DNA of 64,000 bases from Rotaria macrura (lineage: Eukaryota > Rotifera > Eurotatoria > Philodinida > Philodinidae). Positions 37,334 through 52,000 of this stretch are shown piece after piece. The notes under the pieces are model-generated. The model saw only the letters and a list, made by a program, of their open reading frames with translations, had not been told where the DNA came from and ran no database searches. Both the position numbers and the translations under genes were made by a program. Positions within the stretch are counted from its first letter, which is position 1, and each line of letters opens with the position of its first letter. Where the stretch lies: contig OENT01000084.1 of NCBI GenBank assembly GCA_900239685.1, positions 1 to 64,000 of the forward strand, read 5' to 3'.

Positions 37334-39052
37334 TAGCCACCCAAGCAGTCAAAATTACGAAATTAACGCGTTAAAACAGAGAGCTTTTATTTTTTTTCTG
37401 TCAACACGTTTTACACAGTCAAAAATGTCCGAATTGACGCGTTTTAACACGTTGTAAATTTATACATGACAACACTTAAGATTACAAGACATTCAACCAT
37501 TTAAACGCGTTGTTCCATTCAACGCGTTTAAACGAGTTGAGAAACTAAACGCAGTAAAACGCAAAAATAGTGGACGCTTTTCAAAGGTTTTAACACGTTT
37601 CAATTAATACTACTTATTTCAGAGTGGAGTAGACCAGGCATACTTATACTTACGAGGCAGCCAAGTAAGGACTAGACCAAACCTACGCATTCCCAGATGA
37701 ATTAAATTTTCTACTTCTATTAAACATAATTTACGTGCACAGCTTGCGTTGATGGTGAAAAGTGATCGAGGTGAAAACAGGAAGAAGCATTCGATGTGAT
37801 TTATTTTCTTTTTGGTTAAAATCAATTACAATGGCTGTTTCCGAATTTTTTAAAATAAAATAATGAATAAAATCAGTTGAATTTCTAAAAATTCATTTAT
37901 ATCTGATTATTCGATTGTTAATCAATTTTAATAAGACTATTAGAGGACATTATTCGAATTTCAATTCATCAAGATCAGTTTTAATCGATTGAAACTGATT
38001 GATCGATTCTTAATATAATTTAGCTTTTTTTGTACATAAATAGATATTGAATGGGATAGGGTCTCGAAGCAGGATATATATATCAGAGGTTGATCTAGTA
38101 CTTTAGTTATTGCTTTTCGAAGAGAGAAATTGGAAAAGACAAAATCAAACCAATCTTCAACCTAAAGTACAAGATGGATGAGTTTTAGTGTCAACACTGT
38201 AAAAACCGATTATTCGAAAGTTTGATTGATTTGGACCATTATTTTGATTAGAAATCTCATTAAAATAGTACCAGTTTAACCGATTTTTAATTATAGACAA
38301 TAGAAACACATGAGATTTCTTCTACGTGAGAATGATTCTTAATTGGAAAGAATTGCATTTGACATGATTTTTCAAAATGAAGTTTCTACAGCTGCAACTA
38401 TTCCTAATCGAATCCGAATGCAAATAGCCATATTTAGTCGTGGATGTAAACATCAGACAATACTAAATTAAAAATAAAATAAATAGTAATAGCAGGTACT
38501 TCGTGGATCGATGATTATGCAAAACCATATAAAAACGGACTCTATGGAATATCAAACTAATCTTTAATCCAAGTTATTACAAATCTATAATTTAGAAGCT
38601 TGCTTTTCGAACTGGAATCGATCTGAAATTTTCTCCTCGTATTAACTCTATGTTCTTCTTTCAATATCCAAACTTGCGCTCCACAACATAAAGTTGACAA
38701 AACTAATCTTTTTTCTGTAATAAACATTTGATACATTTGACTTAAACATTCAAATGGATTGCTCCTTTTTATATGTTGTGACATGAAAATCTCACAACGA
38801 ATGAGCTCATTACATTTTCTGCTATGAATTCAAACACTCGGTTAAATAGATTAATTTTCTTGCTAAAACGCATTCATTTCTAAAAATTCATCTATTTAAC
38901 GCGTCAAAACACGTTATGGCGAGACCCACGCGTTTGTACGCGTTCGTTTCTTTTTTCTCTGAATTGAACAACTCTAACGGGTTTTTTCTCTTCTTTTTTT
39001 TCTTCAATGCATTCCAACACCGTTATGGCATTTAAGTGACTGCATTGGCCGT
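37334..39052. mobile_element. Unclassified element with ACGCGT-rich subrepeats at both ends
   Basis: Two clusters of AACGCGTT / AACACGTT motifs sit at 37365-37600 and 38897-38946. Outside them lie weakly inverted termini: GCCACCCAAGCAGTCA at about 37336 and GTGACTGCATTGGCC at about 39035. Inside are only short frames on the reverse strand (37619-37825 and 38557-38784) without recognised motifs. Subterminal repeats bounded by inverted ends fit a non-autonomous DNA transposon. The family is unknown and I see no clear target-site duplication. Confidence 0.35.
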
Positions 39053-41925
39053 TTATATTGACCAGAAGAAGTTGTAATAAATGATGGTACTTATCTTATA
39101 AACGAACACCTCAACACAGCATATTAACTTTTAATCGTTGTAAAAGAAGTCTAACGCATTTCATCTTCTAGTTCTATAGTAGTATTTTGTACACTTCAGA
39201 TATAGCCTTGTTGTGTATCGATTTTTTACAAAGTAGTAGTTATTTATGATCCTTTCATAAGCAACGAAACGTCAGTCTACGGATCGCAATAAGAAGTTGA
39301 ATATGGAAAAGGAATAAAATTCCGATGCGCTATAGAAAAATGTCTATATCTGTCATTTCATCACTGAAACATATTTAAGAACAATCGTATATGAGTATTT
39401 TAATTGACCATAAGATTTAATTCATATGTTTTACAATAATGCAATGAACAGAAGAATCTCAACGAAAATCCTATTAATATTGTCCGTCTAGTCAAATTTG
39501 ACATATGAATGCGTTCATCAAAAGAAAAATTCAAAGGCATATCGAATATAAACTTCTTTCAAAAATGAAAACTTTATCTATAAAATATCAATGGGATAAG
39601 TTTAATGAATATCAATAGCCATCTTTCATATTTTTAACGAGATATTTCACTGATAACCTTTCTACAACAATATCATTAACTCTTTTGAAAATCATAGCTC
39701 ATCTTAATTGAAGATTAAAATCGGACCCAACAATGCCTATCCTACAGATACAGAATCAATGAGCTGCATTCGAAAGTTCTGAGACATGTTGTCGTTCTCA
39801 TAGTTATCGATTAATATTTGAAATATGGGTGACAGTAATACTTCTGTCACAGTCGTAAAACCTATATAACACTATCTACTAGATATGAGTTCCTGCCGGA
39901 ACATAGGGTAATAATAATAATTGCTTATAATAAATTTTTAGTTTACATATTCTAATGTTATGTTGAAAAAGAAGAGTTTGCATAGAATCTTGTCTGCAAA
40001 GTACTAGAACGATTAATATCTTAGTCGAGCAACTTTCTAACGGAAGGCATGAAAGTTTTTTCATCATTATAAGTATTTCATAATCCAGCTTATTACTATT
40101 ATCGACTAAATTCAATACGTACTTCGATTGTTGACAAGAATGATAATGCACGTGCATTCGTGGAGAATTCGTGACTCAATTTTTAATGTTCCACTTGCTA
40201 GTCTTTAATTAGGAATTCCATTTTCTTACCGAGCCATGGATATTTACAGTAAAAGTCAAACCTCTACTGATTTATTGACATACAACAAATATTTTTAAAT
40301 TCTTGTATACATTAACTTCGTTTTTTCCGTTATTGAGTAGCATTTTCTGTTCGTGTATGATTACGAGGGCATACCCATTATGGGCAATGATCGTTTCTCT
40401 AATTGGATATATTTATTACAGTATGAGAGAATCGCACTTTTAATAGAAAAAAAGGTACACAAAAACTGTCGAAAATCCATATGATACCGTATACAAAAAT
40501 ACAATACAAGGATGGTCGCTCATTTTTAGTACGATATACAGATTATGAAACCGTAATTTTAAATTTATTGCGTGCTTACCTAAGACTATTTGAACGGACG
40601 ATATCTATTGATCTGTTTAATGTGACTTGAAGAAAGTTTATCGAGCATTTTTTAAAAGAATGGATTACGTAATGATCCATGATTCAACTCAATTTCACCA
40701 GTGAAAAGTAAACTTTTCCCATTTTTTAATTGATTCGATCAGTACTCCTACTTGTCGTTGAAACCAAACTTAACTCATTCATTTGATATTACACGTCGAG
40801 AACATTCATCGATGAATTCGGATTTAACGAGTACATCGAATAGAAATAAAATAAAATCTAATCAAATATTTCCCATAGTTAGAGGTCATCTCTTCCGACT
40901 GAAAATAGTAAAATATTTATAATGATTTCATCAGCTTTTGCTTGTATTGATACGCATCACCTAATTATTTTCTATGTACTCATTTTTTCAATTGTATGCT
41001 TCAATTGAAACTAAAAAAGCTGATGTATGATAGTTCAAGATTCTATTAACATGACACAAGATATAAAGTGTATAAAGAACAAGACGATCAATTGAAATAT
41101 TATCTTTGGATAGGATATTAAATAGCTTATTTTATAATGTTTTTTTTGCTTGAAAAATTTCTCAAGATTTATTTTGTTTCGAAATAAGAACGTTAGACTA
41201 TATCGTCAAGTATTGATACTTATCAATGTTGACCTTGAACATCATTGTTTTGGTTTGCAAATATATATGATATTCATATATCCGACATTCAACATCAAGA
41301 GATTGAAGCTATTTAGTCAAAGATGAACGATATCTCTGGATATGAGAAATAAAATAGAATAGTCCTACGAAGTTTTAGATGAATTCAACCATTTTCATTT
41401 AACTGTAGTAAAAGAAAGACAACAAGTTATTAATATAGGTTTTATTCGAATATCAATTCTTTGACTCTGTGTGCATCACGGAATTTCAGTCAACAGACTC
41501 CAAACGAAAAACAAGGATTTAATTAATTGATTTTTTATAACTATGCGTTTGAAATTAGCCCGCTATTTGTCACTCACAGGTGACGTGCTATGCCAGAGTT
41601 TAAAATGTATAGTAGGTAAATAGCGCTGTTATCGTCTGTAACTCAATGCCATTGCACAATAAAACTGCGTGTCATTTTTCTTCTATGTTAGTCATGCACA
41701 TTTAATGGCAGAACGAAAGAAAAAGGACAAGAAATAACTAACTACATGAATAGATAATAGACTATTGCTCGTCGTACTATTAATTTTGCATATTTCTCGT
41801 ACTACTAGTTTTGTATTTGTATAATAGATGCCATAACTATCATTAGAAATATGTAATTATTTATATTTATATTACAACGAGACAAGAAATTTTCAAAATA
41901 TTTATGTACTAAATATATCTAGTCA

Positions 41926-44900
41926 ATGAAAAATCCAGTCGAAGAAATTGTGTTACTTTCAACTGAAAGCGAAGAAAAACATCGAAATGAAAATCAAGCA
42001 TTTCTTTCACAACAAAATAGTTCCTACGATTACACTACAAAAAAACAACATCGACACATAATCAGACGGTATGTCTATTTGCAAATAGAGGTCTCGAACA
42101 CTTGAGATGCAAGTAAAATCAAGCGGCATTTGAGAATCTTCTAGTTGGATTTTCATGAGATTTTTGTTTTCTGTTTTCTAATTGCTTTTATGTCAATGAT
42201 CGGTATTCTGTTTTTTTTCTTTCAATCATGAAAATCAGTTCACACAAAACGAGCAATCATTGTATTATTTTATTCAATAAACAAATTTACAAACTAGTAA
42301 TTGAAATGGATTCTAGAGGAGAAATCCTTCAGTACTTCTAGCATATCTCGACTGTTTAGTCAGCAAAATCAGGAAAAATGAAAGACGATCTTTTTAAATA
42401 AAATAGTTTATAATTAAATTGTCGAACTAATAATTCTATCGTGAACACTACAGCTCACACCAAATTCAATTGCATTTATTGATAGATAAAGAGTTGAGAA
42501 AATTGAGCACGAACATGATGAAGAGATTAATGTGCATCATAGATTTATCGATGTTTACTAAAATAGAATTGTTTGCTCACTGTCATAACCCGAAGAAAAA
42601 AAAATACAGAACTTGAATTATTATTGACAACTTATGAATCTAAGATCAATATTCATGTCATTCGACGAAATGTTCTTGTCGTAAATTTTATATACATAAA
42701 CATCATTAATTATCTAGATACTTTTTCAAAAAAAGAAAAATCCTTACCGAAATATCTGTTACAAAAACAAAACTATTTCGAATATTATTTTTCAAGAAGC
42801 GTCGTCCCTATCATTAGCGGTACAAACTGAAGATTTTAGGGGAAGCAATCAACTTTTTTTGATTGATAGTATCAATTAAAACATGTATTGCTTCGCCAAA
42901 AAAATTCCAGTTTGCACCGCCCATGTCTACCATGCCTACAAGTTCTTCAAGCAAGTACTGGATAAGGGAATATCGGGGGACGCAATAAGTTTCTATTGCT
43001 TCCCTAAAATTTTTTTAGTGGAAGCAATTGCTACCATTTGCTTCGCTGGTGCGCCGCCCATGGTCTCCATTAATATCTAAGTTCATACTCTTTCAGAAAC
43101 CACTTTTTGTCAATGAAATTTTCATAATTCTAAACCATAGTTTGAATATAATCTTTCATTTAGTCTAATACTATCAACTAATGAAAAAAATCTATACAAA
43201 AACCTTTTAATATGGATCATACTTTTCGGTTGTCTTTTTCTTGTTGCTGGTCTACTTGCTCTACATGTATCGTATGCTTTACCATCTGTCAAAACACGTA
43301 CAATACCTCTACATGAATTTAGTGAAGAACGTGCCCGTGATTATTATCATAATTTAACTCAGTATGGTCCACGAGTTATTAATACACGTGCTGATTATCT
43401 TACACGTGATTTTCTTATTTCACAAATCTATCGAATTCGTTCGATGGCTCAAACATTCGTTCAATTTGAAATCAGTTTACAAAATTTTACGACAAGCGAT
43501 ATTGATAACTTACAGAATATCGCTGTTCGTTTATCGAATTTCAATTCATCATTCGATACATCATGTCTAATGTTAACTGCACATTATGACTCAGGTATGG
43601 AATTAAACACATGTCATCATATAGTAGAATAAATTCATAATTTTCATTTGTTACTAGTTGAATTCAGTCCTGGTGGTAGTGATGATGGTTCAGGTGTTGT
43701 TACATTACTTGAAATTCTTTCAAATTTAGTTCATGATCCAACAATAACATTTACAAATGTTCATTTGATTGCTCTATTTACAACAGCTGAAGAAATGAGT
43801 TTAGTTGGTGCTAAAGAATTCATTGTCAATCATCAATGGAAAAAAGACATTCGTCGATTCATTAATATTGATTCTACTGGTGGACATGAAAAGGCAATTC
43901 TATTTCGAGTGAAACCGTCACAAGTAAATTTGAATTCATGTTTGCATTAATTCGATTGATTTTCTATTGCTTTCTTATTTAAAGCTTGTTAAAGATTATA
44001 GTCTAGTTCCAAGACCTCATGCAAATGTCATAGGTGATGAAATTCTCGATTTTACTGGTTCAGATACTGATTATAGTATTTTTACAAAAGAAGGATTCTT
44101 ATTAGGATATGATTTTGCTTTCTATCTCGATGGTTACAATTATCATACATTACTTGATAAGCCATCAATTGTTGAAAACGGTGCACTACAACATCTAGGT
44201 GAAAATATACTCGTATTATCACGTCATATTCTTCTTGATCATGTCGATCTTCAACAACCAGATTTTATAACTGATGATGATAATTTAATCTATTTTGATA
44301 TACTTGGTCGATATTTAGTTACATATCGCCACTCAACTTCAGTTATAATTCAATCTATTCTCATTGGATTTGTTATGATTATAGGAATCATGGTGATTCT
44401 TATAGATCAAATATGGTTTAAGAAAAACCCTTCAACAGACGATTCATCTTCGGTTTACTTTTATTTTAAATATCCATTACTCATTCGAATTCTTTCAGTT
44501 ATAACTTTTTTCATTTGTTATCTATTATCAATTCTATTTGGAATAGTGTTTGCTATTTTGATTGCATTTTCAATGTCAAAACTTCGACCATTGTCATGGT
44601 TTGGTAATTCTGCATTAGCTTTTTTTCTCTATGGTTCAGCTTGCTTGATTGGCATTATTCTATGTGAACTACTATGGGTAGTTTTACGACGATTCTTCTT
44701 ATCAAAATATCCGAAAAAAAATCCAATGGAAATCAATACTATTAATCATATAAATCGCTTATGTTTTAATTTTGAACGTCATTGGGCATTACTTCTTATT
44801 TTTGTAATTCTTATGAGTCTATCTATTTTTACTGGCTATCGATCACTCTATCTTATACTTCTGTGGTCTATATTTATCTGTCCAATATATTTATTCTTAA

Positions 44901-45850
44901 TTCTACTCGAATCATGTTCTCGTTGGATGAAGAAAAAATGTTTCATTATTTTTAATGAACAAGGATGGTATTGGTTATTTGCACCGTATATTGTTTCATT
45001 AATACCTTTGATACATTCACTTGAAATGACAAGTCGAATTGTTCGTCTTACCATTCCAATAATGGGTAGGATGTTTCATATAATTCGAATACCACAAGAT
45101 ATTATTATATGTACGATAGTTATATTACCGGCTGTTATATTTTTTCTTATTTTTATACCAAATATTCAACGACTAAAGAATCAAAGTCGAATATTAATTA
45201 TTTTGATAATCAGTTTCCTTATTGTGTTCATTATAGCTTGTGTAAGACAGCCATTTACAAATACTCATCCTAAACTAATTCTTGTTCAACATATTTCACA
45301 ATCAAGTTATAAATTGAATAATCCGAAAACGTTCCCCATATCGATTCCGCTCAATTCACAAACAGCATCGATTACAATTGAATCTTTTGATAATATTGCT
45401 TTATCACCAACACTTGATCAAATCTCAAGTAAAACTGGTCTCATATTAAATAATCGTTTATGTTCAACGGCAACAAAATGTTCATTTGATGATGGGTTTA
45501 ATCGTACGATTGCATTCAAAGAAGTCGAACTAACATCAATGGATAATTTTAATAACTATAAATTTACATTTCGACATTCATCATCTTATCAAATAAATGT
45601 ATTGCCATCAACGGTGGCTAAAATGATTGTTCATAACGCAGAGATGAAACCAAGAACAGAGACAATTGTAGATATTCAATCCATTAGTGCAGCAGCGTCG
45701 TTTAATGTGGAAGTAAAAATTGAACGATGTGATTTAAATGATTCACCATTCCTCTTATCGTTAACGGAAAATTTGCCTCATATTGTCATGTATGGTACTG
45801 GTCGTTGTCGAGCAATTACGGATACACTTATTCTTTCGGTTAATCGTTAG
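41926..45850 (+). CDS. ERMP1: ER metallopeptidase 1 (M28 family)
   Basis: Exons 41926-42068, 43164-43594, 43658-43923 and 43985-45850 join in phase and give 901 aa, close to the family's roughly 900. The layout is typical of ERMP1/Fxna: a cytosolic N-terminus, one transmembrane helix (about 60-85), a lumenal M28 zinc aminopeptidase domain, then eight or nine helices and a lumenal C-terminal domain. Zinc-site residues are all present: His188 and Asp190 in TAHYDS, Asp200/201 in GGSDDGSG, the catalytic Glu236-Glu237 pair in TTAEEMS, Asp263 in INIDSTGG and His334 in NYHTLLDKP. It is therefore probably active. The family works at the ER membrane; rat Fxna is needed for ovarian follicle organisation. 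Intron 1 (42069-43163, 1095 nt) is far longer than the others and holds a hairpin-forming insertion. The stop lies 155 bp from the convergent agrin-like gene. Confidence 0.93.
42817..43062. mobile_element. Hairpin repeat insertion in ERMP1 intron 1
   Basis: The arms 42817-42849 and 42887-42920 are about 33-bp inverted repeats with GCGGTACAAACTGAAG opposite CCAGTTTGCACCGC and TTTTAGGGGAAGCAAT opposite ATTGCTTCGCC. A second unit follows at 42995-43062 with ATTGCTTCCCTAAAAT, GGAAGCAAT and GCGCCGCCCATGG, repeating the ACCGCCCATG of the first. The block is visibly richer in GC than the intron around it. This suggests an inserted foldback-type element or a tandem structured repeat. A reading frame across it (42883-43080) is incidental. 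Confidence 0.5.
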
Positions 45851-46005
45851 TAGATCATAATTCAGTTTCTTTCGGTTTTTTTTCTTTTCTTTCTACCAAT
45901 TAAAATTGAAATTTTTATAATAAAAAACAAACAAATGAACAAAGAAAAGGAGACGAAAAAAATATTGTCAAATGTTTTTCCTCTTTTGCTAGAATTAGCC
46001 ATAGT

Positions 46006-49000
46006 TTAACACTGTTTCAATGGATAATATTGATTGATTTCATCATTGAATAAATCAATAAAATATTTATCAATAAAAAAATTCTTTAAACACCCACGAT
46101 ATGCTCGGCAATGTTGTTCATCATGACCACATAAACGATGATAGGCACCAATAAAAATATATGAAGGATTAGGTCGAAATGTTATCAATTTACTTAATGA
46201 TACTGTACGACGAGGATAACTATCGTCAAGTTTCATTGTTATTCGACGACGAAATCTATAAGACAATAGGTTTGGTTTGTTTTAGTTTTATAAATTTTAA
46301 TAAAATTCAACTAGACCTTTCAATTTCAATTCGATGCCATTGACCATCATCGATACGTATTTTTGATCTTACAAATACTTCCGTAGAATTTTCATCAATT
46401 TTCACAGTAAATTGTATGAAACCATTTACAATAGTTAATGATATGTATTGAGAGAAAAAATTCGTCGTTGTATCACCCACATAAAAAATTAAGCCATAAG
46501 AAGATTTCGTTCGAAAGAATAATTTAAAATAATTTCGATTCAAATTTAATGGTGTATATGAATAAACAAGATTTTGTCTGCCATCTAATTCAATTGATAT
46601 ATTCTTGATATTATCTTGTTTATATCGTACATGACACGTATAATTATTTAATTCGGTTTGATGACAAATTTTATTTAATGTACACGGATTTGGATGACAT
46701 GGATAGCCACGATATTCGCTGATATTAAATAATTCGATAGCATCTTGACGAATATCATTAAGACGATGATCATTAATAATCAGCTAAATGCAATAACATT
46801 TAGACAAGAGAGAAAAAAACAATTTTTTTCTTTTCATTTTGTCGTTTTACCTTTTGTATTGCACCATGAAATCCTTCGAATATGACGGTATTCGATATCG
46901 TATCAAATGAACGATATTGTATTGGTAGATTACCAATAAATGTAAATGAACGAGGCCATAGAATATTTGTTGAAAATAACTCATATGTAACTACAGGTGA
47001 TTCTTGATCGACAATCAAAGTCAATTTTTGACCATGAATTTCAATTGAACATCGATGCCACGTATTCAATTCGATTGGATATCGAGAACTAAAATTAGAT
47101 TTATTAAATTATGAACAACATAATTCCAACGGTCTAGGCTGATAGAAATTATTTTCTATGTTGATCTAATAGATAGTTTCCAGTTCGTTTTCATCCAATG
47201 GAAAACATCTTAAAGTAGCGATACTATCTAGAAGACATTAAATCTTTACGAGAAATCTTTTTACTTGAAATTAAAAGTTAAATGAACACATAAAATAAGA
47301 TGTACAAAAATAAAACTAGAAATATTCGTCAACGGCGATCAAAAAACATAATCGTATGAAAGTGTAACAACACGTTTGATGACAATAGATTTTTAAACAC
47401 TGATTCATTCACAACATGTCTATTTCGAGGTATCGTAATTATACGTTCTCGAGAATATTCAAAGATCTGTACTGATGGTTTCACTCTTTTTTATTTTTCA
47501 CATACAGATGTGACTCATAATCTTAATAGAAGTCCGACAAATACTAAAATATGTTTCGAAGTAAAATTTGACCAAGTAATATTCATATGTATTGTCTGAA
47601 ATCTTCATATTTTTTAAAGTTTTGATCAAAAATATAACATCTACACTGATCTTAACTATCACCTTGATGTGTATCAAGTAGAATGTATGTATTTTACAAA
47701 TGTTCTCTATTTCGAAGAAACTTCATTCAGACTAGTATATATTTTAATGCAAAAACTATTTCTTGCTATGTTCATCATGCCAGTTAGAGGTCCGATTAGA
47801 ATTGTGAAAAGTACGATGTATTTCATAAATCTAATATGTCTAGAAGATATCAATATAGTGTAAGAGAGAATTCCGTTAGTTTTTCATTTTGATAAGTTTT
47901 ACTGCTCTTGAGCTTTTAGAAACTATTAAGTCTAGCAATAAATGAAGAACGGTTCATTTCGACATTCACTGTAGTTCTTACGAATACGAATGAAATATTC
48001 ATAATTCAACAAAAGAAAAAAAGACTAGGAAAAGATCCATGTACTAGATTTGTTTTCTTTCATAACTCAAACAGACTATTTCGATCTATACACAAAAATT
48101 AGCAATAGTATTTAATTCAAGATTACCTGAGTGAAATTGTCTTACTTCCCATTACAATATTACATATGACCATTCTTCGTTGAAGAAAAACAGTGAAATA
48201 TCCTTTCTTCGAATTTACATGATCACTATAAATTAATAAGCCTAAATATAAACGAAAAGAATGTATAAATTCGCATGATATATAAAACATAAAATAAAAT
48301 CTTCTACCTGATGAACTTTCAGTAAAAAACCATATTTCAATTGAAAATTTGCCAGTATGTTCTGATGGTTCGAGAGGAGGTCTCTTTATATAACTATTTG
48401 AATCAAATGCACTTACATATTGATTATCTATTCAAATAAAAATGCTCATTATTCTATGTCATAATGCATTTTCTCCAAACCTAATCCACAACTTTTACAA
48501 ATGCATGTATAATTATTTGGATATACATTTACACATTGATGATCATAATCACATGGTTTAAGTGAACATCGATCCATCGATGATATTAAACAATCCGTTG
48601 TAGATGATGCCGTATGATCATGACATATACATTTATAACTATTGGCATCATTATTTCGTATTGGTACACAACGAGTTTCATTTCGACATGTTGCAATGCC
48701 GGATCGACATGGATTTGCAATGCATTCATCTAATCAACGACGAAAATTAAAACAAACTCAATATCAATACTACAACTCAATGAAAGAATCGAAAAACAAA
48801 GGACAATGCAATCATACCAATATTTTGTGCACTAAGAATAATATGATGTTCGGAGCTATTGAAAGTTAATCGTCGTTCATTTATCGATAATTCATGTATA
48901 CATCCTTGAAAACCTTCGTCAAGATGAAATTGTTGATAAAGACTAGGTTGTAAATAAATAAAAATTCAATGTTCTCGAATAGAAAGAAGTAAGAATTTCT

Positions 49001-52000
49001 TACGATTTCAAAGAATCTGGTAGACCTCCTAAATACAATGTACTTTTAAATGAACTACCAAACGGTAATAATCCTATTGAGTAACAAAAAAAAATGAAAA
49101 TTATAAAAAAATTCAATTCAATTATCTACGTGACGAAATATTGCCATCGTTCAATCTTGCACGTATTTCATTATGTAAGATATGTAGTTGTAAACGAGCA
49201 TAAGTATCAAGTTCAATCATATCAGGTAATTGAATTGTTGAAATAAATTGATCAAGACGAACACTTAAAAATACATATAAGACATAATTACAATCATTGT
49301 TTTTTTTCTCTATCATTGATCATGATAGATGAATAAAGAAGAAAACTAAATAAATAAAATAGATCATACGTTATATCAAGAATTTTATTTCTTATTGATA
49401 TAATAAAATAAAATTCTGTTAATTTATCATCAGCATAAAGAAGTAAACCATTTTCATGTTCAGATGCAAATATAAGATCAATACGTAATAATTGATTATC
49501 ACTTTTTTTTGTTGCTAATTGAGTTTTAAGTTCAAAATATGATTGACGATTGAAATGTGGTATTGTAACATCAAATCCTTTAAAAATATATATAATTTTA
49601 AAAATCACATCAGTTACAGACTATTCACAAGGGACTCATCAAACGATCATTGAACGGACATTCAAAAAAGTTAAAGATATTGATAAAAGTTAAATATTTT
49701 TTTCCCGAAAGAAAAACCATTGTAGATGACTTTATATTGCTAAATTTCGTTACGAACTATTACCGTAAGTATCCACTCGTTATTTAAAATCATGTCATAT
49801 GAAACTTCATATAAATCTATTTAACTGTTAAGCAGGTAATTCAATGAATTGAACACATTCTAAGATTTAACAATATAATATTTTCAACTTAATATTATGA
49901 ACTTTAATTAGTTAATCTCATTTGTCGCAACAGAACACCACTCTCTAGAGAACACTGATCTCAGAGATGTATTGAAATCTCTAGAGTATCTATTGTGTTC
50001 GAATAATTTCACTTATTCAAGCAGAACTTCAAAAATGCTATTACATTAGTCTTGGTCTGACGCTGTCTTCATTTAAAAACTATTTTGCCACACATCATAT
50101 GTAAGAATGATAGAATTCTCTACTTGTTATATTTTGAAGTTTATGATCGAAATAATTGTATAGTATACAATCTATACTACTCGTTGACAAGTGGTTAAAT
50201 ATCATTACAGTTAAACAAACTCATAGTTTCTTTTTCGACTCGTCAAACACTAAAGAAATCTCAAGGGTTACAATTACAATAGTCATCAATAATGTATTTC
50301 CTAGTAGAATTCTTGTAGAATTAAATTTCTAAATATATCCATAGCTAACGAATAGATCTTATCAAAACGAATACTTTATGTTTTCTTATAAAATTTAAAT
50401 TATTCTATAGAATTTTAAATGTCGTACTTTCATTACAATGTCGTCCTTGCCAACCGTAAGCACATAAACATTTATAATTTCCATCAGGTCGATCAACACA
50501 TGTCGCTTGGTTTTCGCAGGGTGTTCGCCGCATACACGCTCCCATTGGTGTACGACGAACAGGATTTACTATGAGAAGAAAATGAAACAAGATTTTTACT
50601 TTTCTTCTTATGTTTTCAATACAACTATCCTACATGTATAATTCGATGCTATGCTATTCGAATGAGCTAAAATGTTGATATAATTAAGTAATTATCATTG
50701 TTAAAGTATTCTATTTCCACAGACATACACTAAACAACAATTAGAACAGCTTACGCGCCACACATCGTGGTCCTTGTATACGTTTATATTTCTGTTTTGC
50801 ACATTCACAAAATTCTGATAGACAAACCATATTTTCACCACAATCTGCGTTTGAAGTACATCGTTCTACAATTATACGATTGGAAACAGATTCAAAGTCT
50901 ATAGATAAGAAAAAAGAACGGCACTCCTCCTACTTGAATCAATCGGTACTAATTGTGATGAATAATCAAGTGCAGTATCATCTTCTTGTAATACAAAATC
51001 TTCATCGAATTGAGAATAGTCCATTGATGTTCCATCTAGAAAAATTTTACAAACAAATTCTAGCGATAAACCTTCAGCAATGACGAATTCTTTACCTGTA
51101 CAAACACCTGGATAAATCAAACCAATTTCATATTGTTTCAAACATTGTTGTCGTTTAATAGCACATTTTGATTTATATGTACGTCCATCAGATGCACAGA
51201 TATCCATCGAACGTTGTTCATCAGTTGTACATGTAAGATGATGACACGTGCAACGTGGATGACCATTGATTATCTGACATATACCATCGAATAAACATAT
51301 TAAATCTCGACAGGTCCTTGGTCGACGACGGCCTGTATTTACTACAAAGCAATAATAAAGCAAAAAGTTTCATGAATTAGACAGAATCAAATAAATCTCA
51401 ATTATCTTTCATGAAAACGTACTATTAACACATCCTCGATCAGTCAATGTTAAAGATGAATCAATGCATTTATCACATTGACGACCGGTTACATATGGAT
51501 GACAAGAACATTCACCAGTATCTTGAACACAATCCTTTCGTGTTGAACCATATGGATGACAACCGCAAGCTAATTAGTTCAATAATTTCTATAAAATATG
51601 ATTGTTATTGTTCATCGTTTAACTTACGCGTGCAACCAGTATTATTGTGTGTTAGTATACGAGAAAATCCCCAGTATTCATTTTCACAATGTGAGCAACT
51701 CGAGCCACCAACAGCTGGTCGACAGTAACAAGAACCTGTTACTGGATCGCACGACGTTTGTAGTGAACCAGTCGAATGACAGTGACAATATTCTTAAGAA
51801 TTCATACGATATTACTTTATCGTTTTGAATGTTTCATACCTGGACATCCACGCCGGTCTAAGCTAGGTGAAATTGTAACATTGTCATGACAACAACCGTA
51901 TGGTGAATCAAAACAAGTTGAACCGATCGATAAATGAGGAACAGCAACTAAGGCATTCATATTTAGAGAAATCCATAGTTCTCAGAGATTTCAGATGTAT

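Larger units (their letters stand above)
34200..41925. other. 7.7 kb gene-free region
   Basis: No intact gene. It contains the ACGCGT-rich repeat element at 37334-39052, a GTT microsatellite, and an orphan frame at 35635-36000 described separately. The rest is AT-rich sequence without visible structure. Confidence 0.5.

Noticed and set aside
42883-43080. 65-codon frame in ERMP1 intron 1
   Set aside because: It lies over the hairpin repeat cassette. Its Cys/His content comes from repeated GCTTCG/CCGCCC words, not from a conserved protein.
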